Of a stretch of 64,000 bases of DNA, positions 56,091 through 64,000 are shown one piece after another. The stretch spans positions 2,568,001 through 2,632,000 of the forward strand of contig JAUCEF010000003.1 in assembly GCA_033558025.1 (NCBI GenBank). Reading direction: 5' to 3'. Each line of letters starts with the position of its first letter. Positions within the stretch are counted from its first letter, which is position 1. Under the pieces are notes generated by a model. It made no database searches and was not told the origin of the DNA. It saw only the letters and a program-made list of their open reading frames with translations. The position numbers and the translations under genes are program-made. The DNA is from Phytophthora sp. 'mugwort' (Eukaryota; Oomycota; Peronosporomycetes; Peronosporales; Peronosporaceae).

Positions 56091-56445
56091 TGTTGTCAAG
56101 GAGATGTCTCGACCAGCTGCTGTATACCGGTAGAATACCGGTATGACCTTCACTCAGTGGCACCGCAATCATTTCTGTGATTACGAGACGAAGATTACGT
56201 CACGGTGTTTATGGTACGGTGTTTACGCCACGGACGATTACGCCATGGGTGGGTACAAGATTGTGGGTACATGATGGGCTCTACGTGGCACTCCCTGATT
56301 GGCTGAAGTAACTCAGTATCCAGTAGAGAATCCAGTAGAGTGTACCCAGTAGGTAGAACTGTAGGCTTAGAGGTAGCAAGGAGTTTGCGAACTAAGGACC
56401 TAAATCAATCACTTTGCATTTTGCCATCAAGTGACCAAGCCTTTT
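56091..56445 (+). repeat. B5 5' LTR
   Basis: 355 bp. Variants GAGATGTCTCG and GGTAGAATACC near the start; shares TTTATGGTACGG with the B5 3' LTR and ATTTCTGTGATT with the B4 LTR. Confidence 0.93.
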
Positions 56446-56449
56446 GGTT

Positions 56450-59400
56450 ATGAGCCCAAGCCCCGTCTTCCTTGACCAAGACCCCGACTACGCCTTCGCC
56501 ATGGACGCCACTTCGACTACCGCCCGCATTAACAAGTTCGACGGAACTAACTTCCACACGTGGAAGTTCAAGATGCAGATGGTGCTCGAGGAGCGCGAAC
56601 TGTGGGAAGTGACAAGTGGGGAAGTGAAGCTGGAGCACTGCCAACTGCGGCGGATCAAACGCTCTTTCGGAAGAAGTCGCGCAAGGCGCTGGCGATGATC
56701 TGTCTCGCAATGGAGGATTCGCAGCTGCCGCTGGTTCGCTCGGCGAGTGGCGCGCATGATGCATGGTCAAGACTGGAAGGACACTTCGAGAAGAAGAGTT
56801 TGGCCAACAAGCTCTTTCTTCGTCGACGTTTCTTCACGACGATGATGGACGAAGGTGATGATGTGCTGGAGCACATCAACAAGATCAAGACGCTGGCGGA
56901 GCAGCTCGACGCAGTGGGCGCTCCGGTCAGCGAGGATGACTTGGTGATCACGCTTTTGGGAAGTCTGAGCGAGTCGTACCAGTTCCTGATCACGGCGTTG
57001 GAGTCGAGAGCCGACTCACTGTCGTGGGAACTCGTGACGTCTCGGCTGCTGCATGAGGACATGAAGCGCAAGGAGCAAGGTGGCGGTACGGACGGCACCG
57101 CGCACGGTCAAGGTCAAGCGTTCATGACAAGCGACAACAAGCGCAAGGGTCGGCAGGCGCAGAAGACTAGTGCCTGTCACTACTGTGGCGAGCACGGATA
57201 TTGGATCGCCAAGTGTCCGGTGCGAATCCGCGAGAACGCGGAGCGGCAGGCCGCAACGAGCGAATGTCGCGCAGAGTGAAGATGACTCTGGCGACTTCCT
57301 CTTCTCGGTTGGTGGTGGCAGCAACTCCGCCAAGTCGAATGATATGTGGCTGGTCGACTCGGGTGCGACGCAGCACATGACGTACTCGAAGGAGTACATG
57401 AAGAACTACAAGAAGATCTCTCCGGTGGACGTGCATCTCGCGGACGACGGTGTGATTCAGGCTGTGGGGACCGGCGACATAGTGATGTCGATGAAGACCC
57501 CGCGCGGCATGAAGAAGGGTGTACTCACGAACGTGTGGCACATTCCGAAGCTGTCGCGCAACCTGTTTTCGGTTGGTCGGTTCACTAAGGACGTCGGGGC
57601 CAGTTATCTTCGAGAGCGACGGGTGCTTCGCTGAAACGAAGGGTCTCAAGTGGAAGCTCGGCGCTCGTGAGGGCAAAGGGCTGTTCAAGCTGTGCATGAC
57701 TCCGATGATGCCTGACGAGGCCAATGCGGCAAGTTCGAAGGATCGCCAAGGGGACACCACGTCGTACCTCTGGCACCTTCGACTTGGTCACATCGGCCAT
57801 GGCGGTCTAGACGCCATCGTCAAGAAGGGCTACGGTGTTGGTATCGACATGGCGTCGGTGAAGCAGTGGGAGTTATGCGACGGATGCTCACTCGGCAAGC
57901 AAACGCGAGTGAGCTACATGAAGACGTCGCCAAACCGTGCGAAGCAAGTGCTGGAAGTCGTACACAGTGATGTATGCGGTCCCATGCAGACGCCAACCTT
58001 TGGTGGCAAGTGCTATTTTGTCACGTTTATCGATGACAAGTCGCACTTCTGTGTGGTGTACCTATTGCGCAACAAGTCCGAGGTGGCCGACAAGTTCGCG
58101 CAATTCGTCGCGTTAGCTGAGACCCAGACTGGCAAGCGCGTGAAAATGCTGCGGAGCGACAACGGTGGCGAGTACACGTCAAGTCAACTGGCGAAGTTCT
58201 GCAGTGACCGCGGCATCGTGCAGAAGTTCACTCCACCGTACACGCCTCAGCTCAATGGAGTCGCGGAACGAATGAATCGAACGTTGGGTGGAGTGTGCGC
58301 GCTGCATGTTGGAACATGCCGGACTGTCGAAAGAGTATTGGGGCGAAGCCGTGATGACTGCCACGTTCCTACGCAATCGGTGTCCGACGCGCGCGATCAG
58401 CCACGACAAGTCGCCGCACCAAGTCTGGACGGGAAAGAAGCCCCTGCTGACAAATATGAAGGTATTCGGTTGCCACGCGTACGTGCTTGTGCCAAAGGAA
58501 AAACGGTCCAAGTTTGACGCTCGATCGGTGCGTTGCCGTTTTCTCGGATACTCAGAACACGAGAAAGCGTATCGGTTTGAAGAACTCGAGCGTGGTCGCG
58601 TGCTGATAAACCGCGACGCACAGTTTATGGAAGACGTCTTCGACAGTGGGAGACGTGACTACCATCAGAGGGAGGTGGTGGTCATTCAAGATGAAGAGAC
58701 GACGGATCAAGATTCGTTGCAGTCGGATGAAGACGACAAAGAAGAAGAAGACGAAGAAGCAGCGCGGGACGAAGATTTTGAACCAGGCAGCAAGCGACAC
58801 CCGCGGACGCAGTCGCTGGAAGAAGCTGTGGAAGTTCCAAGTGCCAAGCGGCAGAGTCGACACCTGACTCTGGACGAGATGTCGGCCGCGGCTCAAGAAA
58901 GTCAAGACTTCGAAGCTGCATACGTCGTGAATTCAGTGGGAGAAATGCCGACCACGTTCAAGTCGGCGATGGAATCCAGCGACGCAGTCAAGTGGAAGGA
59001 GGCGTGTGACTCGGAGGTCGAGTCGCTCCGCAAGAACGAGACGTGGATCCTCGTGCCGCTGCCAAAAGGACGCAAGGCAATCGGCAACCGATGGGCGTTC
59101 CGTGTGAAGGAGAACCAGGCTGGAGAGATCGAGCGGTTCAAGGCGCGACTGGTGGCCAAGGGATTTTCGCAGAAGTACGGCATCGACTACGACGAGACTT
59201 TCGCGCCAGTGGCCAAGTTCACGTCGATCAGGATCCTGCTCAGTCTGGCGGCCAAGTACAATCTCATAGTGCACCAGATGGATGTCAAGACAGCTTTCCT
59301 GAACGGTTTGTTGGACGAAGACATCTACATGGCACAGCCGGACGGCTACATCGATGAAAAGCACCCGGACTATGTCTGTCAGCTCAAGCGGTCTCTTTAC

Positions 59401-60572
59401 GGTTTGAAGCAGTCGCCGCGGATGTGGAACAAGACCATCGACGACCTCATGCTCAAGCTAGGGTTTAAGAAGTGCGAGTCCGACACTGCATCTACTTCAA
59501 GCGTGACGACCAAGACATGATCTTCGTGGCGCTATATGTCGATGACCTGATCCTTGCAAGTAACAACGACAAGCTACTCAAGTCGACGAAGAAGGCGCTC
59601 AGTGACCGTTTCGAGATGACGGACCTGGGCCACCTCAAGTACTTCCTCGGCATGGAAATCGATCAAGATATGACGACAGGGAAGGTGTCGATGCGGCAAA
59701 CCAAGTTTGCGAAAGACATTCTGGAGAAGTTCAACATGGAGAAGAGCAACCCTGTTAAGACGCCACAGGATCCGGGCCTCAAGCTGACCAAGGCCATGTG
59801 CGATGGCGGCTGCAAGCACGACGAGACCATGGTAAACGTGCCATACCGGAACGCTGTGGGATGCCTCATGTATCTCATGGTAGGCACACGCCCGGACCTC
59901 GCAGCAGCAGTGGGAGTTCTCAGCCAGTTTGCAGCAGACCCATGCCCGACACACTGGCAGGCGCTCAAGAGGGTCTTCAGGTACATTCAAGGCACGAAGA
60001 CGCACGGCATCGAGTTTCAAGCGAGCTGCGACGACGGACCCCAAGGCTATTCAGATGCCGACTGGGCTGGAGACATCGAGTCAAGAAGAAGTACAAGTGG
60101 CTACGCGTTCATGATGAATGGCGGATGCATCAGCTGGAGGAGCAAGAAGCAGCGGACAGTGGCGCTGTCTTCGACGGAAACTGAGTACATGGCGCTATCG
60201 GAGGCGACACAAGAGGCGGTGTGGCTCAAGGTGTTCCTGTGCGAGCTCGGCGAGATGACAAGCGATGAAGCAATCAAGATCTACGAGGACAACCAAGGCT
60301 CCATCGCGTTGGCCAAGAATCCCGAATTCCACAAGCGCACCAAGCACATCGACATTCGCTACCATTTCGTGCGCGAGAAGGTGGAAGACGGTCAAGTGGT
60401 GCTGCAGTATGTTTCGACAACCGACATGCTGTCGGACATCATGACGAAGCCAATCTCTGCGACGCAGTTCAGTGTGCTCCGGAGCAAACTCGGCATCGAA
60501 GCGCTGAAGGCTGTCGAGCCGAGTGGGAGTGTTGTCAAGGAGACGTCTCGACCAGCTGCTGTATACCGGTAG
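56450..60572 (+). pseudogene. B5 Gag-Pol with five small frameshifts
   Basis: Family B polyprotein from the primer-binding-site ATG. Indels: -1 near 56643, -2 near 57250, +1 near 57597, +1 near 58287, -1 near 59484. Between them the protein is conserved, with a knuckle variant (HGYWIAKC), protease VDSGA, integrase SDNGGEY, acidic linker, YVDD and RNase H. The stretch about 58180-58620 differs more from B1 than its surroundings. The stop is in the 3' LTR. Confidence 0.93.
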
Positions 60573-60883
60573 GATACCGGTATGACCTTCACTCAGTGGC
60601 ACCGCAATCATTTCTGTGATTACGAGACGAAGATTACGTCACGGTGTTTATGGTACGGTGTTTACGCCACGGACGATTACGCCATGGGTGGGTACAAGAT
60701 TGTGGGTACATGATGGGCTCTACGTGGCACTCCCTGATTGGCTGAAGTAACTCAGTATCCAGTAGAGAATCCAGTAGAGTGTACCCAGTAGGTAGAACAG
60801 TAGGCTTAGAGGTAGCAAGGAGTTTGCGAACTAAGGACCTAATCAATCACTTTGCATTTTGCCATCAAGCGACCAAGCCTTTT
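60530..60883 (+). repeat. B5 3' LTR
   Basis: 354 bp, TGTTGTC to CCTTTT. It has an extra T at the right junction (or a T from the flank) and a 1-bp loss in CCTAATCAATC. It abuts B6. Confidence 0.92.
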
Positions 60884-62178
60884 TGGCGATCCTTCGAACC
60901 TGCCGCATTGGCCTCGTCAGGCATCATCGGAGTCATGCACAGCTTGAACAGCCCTTTGCCCTCACGAGCGCCGAGCTTCCACTTGAGACCCTTCGTTTCA
61001 GCGAAGCATCCGTCGCTCTCGAAGATGACTGGCCCGACGTCCTTGGTGAACCGACCAACCGAAAACAGGTTGCGCGACAGCTTCGGAATGTGCCACACGT
61101 TCGTGAGCACACCCTTCTTCATGCTGCGCGGGGTCTCCATCGACATCACTATGTCGCCGGTCCCCACAGCCTGAACCACACCGTCGTCCGCGAGATGCAC
61201 GTCCACCGGAGAGATCTTCTTGTAGTTCTTCATGTACTCCTTCGAGTACGTCATGTGCTGCGTCGCACCCGAGTCGACCAGCCACATATCATTCGACTTG
61301 GCGGAGTTGCTGCCACCACCAACCGAGAAGAGGAAGTCGCCAGAGTCATCTTCATTCTGCGCGACATTCGCACGCTGCGACCGATATCGCTCCGCGTCGT
61401 TCTGGATCCGCGATGGACATTCCGCGATCCAATGTCCAAACTTGACGCAATTGTGGCACGCCCCGGTCTTCTTCACCGGTCTGCCCGTGCGCTTGTTGTC
61501 CTTCATCATGAACGCTTGACCGTGCGCGGTGCCGTCCGTACCGCCACCTTGTTCCTTGCGCTTCATGTCCTCATGCAGCAGCCGAGACGTCACGAGTTCC
61601 CACGACAGTGAGTCGGCTCTCGACTCCAACGCCGTGATCAGGAACTGGTACGACTTGCTCAGACTTCCCAAAAGCGTGATCACCAAGTCGTCCTCGCTGA
61701 CCGGAGCGCCCACTGCGTCGAGCTGCTCCGCCAGCGTCTTGATCTTGTTGATGTGCTCCAGCACATCATCACCTTCGTCCATCATCGTCGTGAAGAAACG
61801 CCGACGAAGAAAGAGCTTGTTGGCCAAACTCTTCTTCTCGAAGTGTCCTTCCAGTCTTGACCATGCATCATGCGCGCCACTCGCCGAGCGAACCAGCGGC
61901 AGCTGCGAATCCTCCATCGCGAGACAGATCATCGCCAGCGCCTTGCGCAACTTCTTCCGAAAGAGCGCTTGATCCGCCGCAGTCTGGCAGTGCTCCAGCT
62001 TCACTTCCCCACTTGTCACTTCCCACAGTTCGCGCTCCTCGAGCACCATCTGCATCTTGAACTTCCACGTGTGGAAGTTAGCTCCGTCGAACTTGTTGAT
62101 GCGGGCGGTCGTAGTCGAAGTGGCTTCCATGGCGAAGGCGTAGTCGGGGTCTTCAGAGAAGGCGGGGCTTGGGCTCAT
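60884..62178 (-). pseudogene. B6 Gag-protease fragment
   Basis: About 431 open codons of family B from the ATG (complement of 62176-62178). Gag, a different knuckle (CHNCVKFGHWIAEC), protease VDSGA, ending at SKDRQ just before the integrase zinc region. No lesion is seen. The knuckle block resembles B3 while the flanks resemble B5, a mosaic pattern. It is cut on the left by the B5 3' LTR. Confidence 0.93.
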
Positions 62179-62182
62179 AACC

Positions 62183-62537
62183 AAAAGGCTTGGTCACTTG
62201 ATGGCAAAATGCAAAGTGATTGATTTAGGTCCTTAGTTCGCAAACTTCTTGCTACCTCTAAGCCTACAGTTCTACCTACTGGGTACACTCTACTGGATTC
62301 TCTACTGGATACTGAGTTACTTCAGCCAATCAGGGAGTGCCACGTAGAGCCCATCATGTACCCACAATCTTGTACCCACCCATGGCGTAATCGTCCGTGG
62401 CGTAAACACCGTACCATAAACACCGTGACGTAATCTTCGTCTCGTAATCACAGAAATGATTGCGGTGCCACTGAGTGAAGGTCATACCGGTATTCTACCG
62501 GTATACAACAGCTGGTCGAGACGTCTCCTTGACAACA
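62183..62537 (-). repeat. B6 5' LTR
   Basis: 355 bp, minus strand. It shares the ATTTCTGTGATT and TATGGTACGG variants with B5. The outer flank GCCAC is the complement of the GTGGC flank of the B5 5' LTR. Confidence 0.93.
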
Positions 62538-62607
62538 GCCACGTCCTCGTCCTCCATCTTGGCGCCGATGCTGCTGAGCTTGGCGCTGATGTTCAGGACA
62601 TCATTGC
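62538..62607 (-). pseudogene. A-II Gag fragment (mirror of 56021-56090)
   Basis: 70 bp, the inverted counterpart of the gag piece and target repeat at 56021-56090, lying between the B6 LTR and an A-II LTR. Confidence 0.9.
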
Positions 62608-62949
62608 AATTGAGGGTTGCCGGGTTTTGGTACTGTGTACCAGTAACCGGTTAACCCGAACCGGTCCAACACGATCCCGCGATGTTTACGGTACGTTGTT
62701 TACGCAACCGATGATTAGACGAGTAGGATGATTGGACGAGTGCGGAGTGTTGGTGATTGATGCACCAAATGATTGGATGCAGGGCTGCATATCTATGTGG
62801 TAGACTAGGTAGTGTAAGCTCCGATAAATCAATCACTTTCGAATCTTCCTTCTTCAGCTCAAGTGGTCTTCACTCCGGTCCCCGCACCCAAGTGCAGAAC
62901 TCCCTCCGCTCAACCCAAGCCTCGCTTCAAGACCTCAACACCTTTATCA
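62608..62949 (+). repeat. A-II 5' LTR (mirror of A-II#4 LTR)
   Basis: 342 bp, with the same altered first base (AATTGAGGG) as the A-II#4 5' LTR and a 1-bp deletion in TGATTGATGC. It ends TTTATCA before the primer-binding site, with ATG at 62954. Confidence 0.92.
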
Positions 62950-62953
62950 GGTT

Positions 62954-64000
62954 ATGAGCCCAAGCACCATGTCCTCTGCCCAAGACGTCTCGACCAAAGT
63001 CTCCATCGAGAAGTTCAACGGAGACAATTACGCGACGTGGAACCGCTACATGCGCGGCGTGTTCCTAACCAAGTCGACGTGGCATGTGGTGAATCGGGAA
63101 ACGTCTCCATCCTTTACGGACTCCCGGGCCAAGGACGAGTGTGTCAAGTCGAGCAACATCGCTTTTGGACTGATGTTGCTTCACATGGACGCCGACTACC
63201 ATCATGTGGTCGATGACTGCGAGGAAGCATGGATCGCGTGGACGCGCTTGAAGACGCTGTACGGTGGATCGCAGAAGGCTGGTCGCATCTACCTGAAGCG
63301 ACAGCTCTTCAGCATGGAGATGTCGGAAGGCGGCAATGTGTTGGTTGCATCATTGCAATGATGTCCTGAACATCAGCGCCAAGCTCAGCAGCATCGGCGC
63401 CAAGAGGCAGGACGAGGACGTGGCGATCTGCTTGCTGCGCAGTCTCCCCAAGAGCTACGAGAACGTCGTGCTGAACTTGGAGTTGAGCAATGCAGAGCTG
63501 CGGTCGCAAGACGTTGTGAAGGTGCTCACGAACGAGCACATCAAGCGACAAGGCGAGAAGACGGCGACGGTGAAGACTGAGAACGCGGCCAAGGCGTTCA
63601 ACACCGACCGTGAGCCTCGCCAATGCACGTACTGCGGAAAATTGGGGCATGTCATTGACAAGTGCTGGACCAAGCAGAAGGACGAGAACCGAGGGCCAAG
63701 ATGCGGCGGCAACGGCCGTGGACGCGGGGCCAACAACATCCAGTGGAGAAACGACAGCGACGGCTACAACAACGACTACGATCGAGTGGCGTTCGCGATT
63801 TCCCTGGAATGTGGAGTTTCGACGGACAAGAATGTGTCCGGGATGTGGGCGGTCGATAGCGGTGCCACGCACCATATTTGCAACGACAAGTCCAAGTTCG
63901 CCAATTTGATCGAGCGAAATGAAGGCGAACTTTCGGTGGCCGATGGCAACAAGGCTGCCATCAAGGGTATGGGGACCATCGTGGAAAGAGAGGTCTTGCC
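62954..64000 (+). pseudogene. A-II Gag-protease, cut by window end
   Basis: Begins like A-II#4 (SIEKFNG). A 4-bp insertion (GTTG repeated) near 63344-63347 shifts frame in Gag. The original frame resumes with knuckle [14 protein letters not shown] and protease VDSGATHH, and runs off the window. Minor changes include KRQDEDV for KMEDEDV. Confidence 0.92.

Larger units (their letters stand above)
56091..60883 (+). mobile_element. B5, full-length but frameshifted family B element
   Basis: LTRs 56091-56445 and 60530-60883. The left flank is GTGGC (family A gag); the right flank TGGCG lies in B6. There is no matching duplication. All B domains are present, but five small indels break the frame. 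The right neighbour B6 has the same 5' junction in inverted orientation. Confidence 0.93.
55270..63360. repeat. Second inverted repeat around B5/B6
   Basis: The left side, A-II gag (minus), A-II LTR, gag piece, B LTR, B gag-protease up to about 57748, is mirrored on the right from 60884 to at least 63360. Shared private features are the altered LTR terminal base, the GTGGC/GCCAC junction and LTR variants. The loop is the rest of B5 (about 57749-60883). The arms have diverged more than in the first inverted repeat, notably in B gag. The outer limits are approximate. Confidence 0.82.

Noticed and set aside
56086..60890. Target duplication for B5 (GTGGC versus TGGCG)
   Set aside because: The two pentamers overlap only by shift, and the right one is normal B6 sequence; not accepted as a duplication.
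1..64000. Envelope-like or extra accessory genes, tRNA genes, CRISPR, host genes
   Set aside because: No frame lies between RNase H and the 3' LTR, and all bases tile into Copia sequence. No tRNA-like or spacer-repeat structure was seen.

Overview
Every base of this window can be assigned to LTR retrotransposons of the Ty1/Copia superfamily. I found no host gene, tRNA, rRNA, CRISPR array or non-Copia element. The coding bias is strongly G/C at third positions. The LTRs carry matches to the oomycete core promoter (Inr TCACTTY followed by an FPR-like MWTTTNC), so a Phytophthora-like oomycete is the most likely source (inference). Solid nests of Copia-like elements without genes are what has been reported for Phytophthora sojae centromeres (CoLT elements, from memory), so a centromeric or pericentromeric origin is a serious hypothesis.

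Three families can be told apart; the names are mine. Family A encodes a Gag-Pol of 1,346 aa. It has LTR subtypes A-I (339 bp, or 524 bp with a double U3), A-II/A-IIb (about 343 bp) and A-III (350 bp). Family B encodes 1,374 aa and has 354-bp LTRs. Family C resembles A in protein and has 356-bp LTRs. All encode Gag with a CCHC knuckle, aspartic protease, integrase, reverse transcriptase and RNase H in one frame. In all three the primer-binding site directly after the 5' LTR contains the start codon.

Layout. 1-15093: tandem array of A-I elements sharing LTRs, period 4,576 bp, with intact B1 nested in the second unit (5069-9862). 15094-15480: stepped LTR remnants. 15481-16627: end of an A-II element (minus). 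16628-26164: B2, carrying intact A-II#1 on the minus strand (18058-22795). 26165-29344: C1, truncated, minus. 29345-30461: A-III remnant with an internal deletion. 30462-35095: decayed mosaic B3. 35096-36339: start of B4, minus. 36044-42014: large inverted repeat (arms 2,756 bp, spacer 459 bp) of A-IIb and family B LTR sequence. 42015-50490: A-II#3, minus, split by C2 (43002-47746). 50491-51239: start of an A-IIb element. 51240-56020: A-II#4, minus, mosaic, with a lone B LTR. 56026-56090: the rest of that A-IIb gag. 56091-60883: B5. 60884-62537: B6 start, minus. 62538-64000: A-II fragments. The last block forms a second, looser inverted repeat around B5/B6.

Activity. B1, A-II#1 and the A-I#2 reading frame are open throughout. 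B1 and A-II#1 have matching 5-bp target duplications and LTR pairs in which I see no difference, so both look very young. The others are interrupted by nested insertions, frameshifts, nonsense codons or deletions. Families A and B have each inserted into the other. No gene works with another beyond the self-contained replication cycle of each element, though intact copies could supply proteins in trans to defective relatives.
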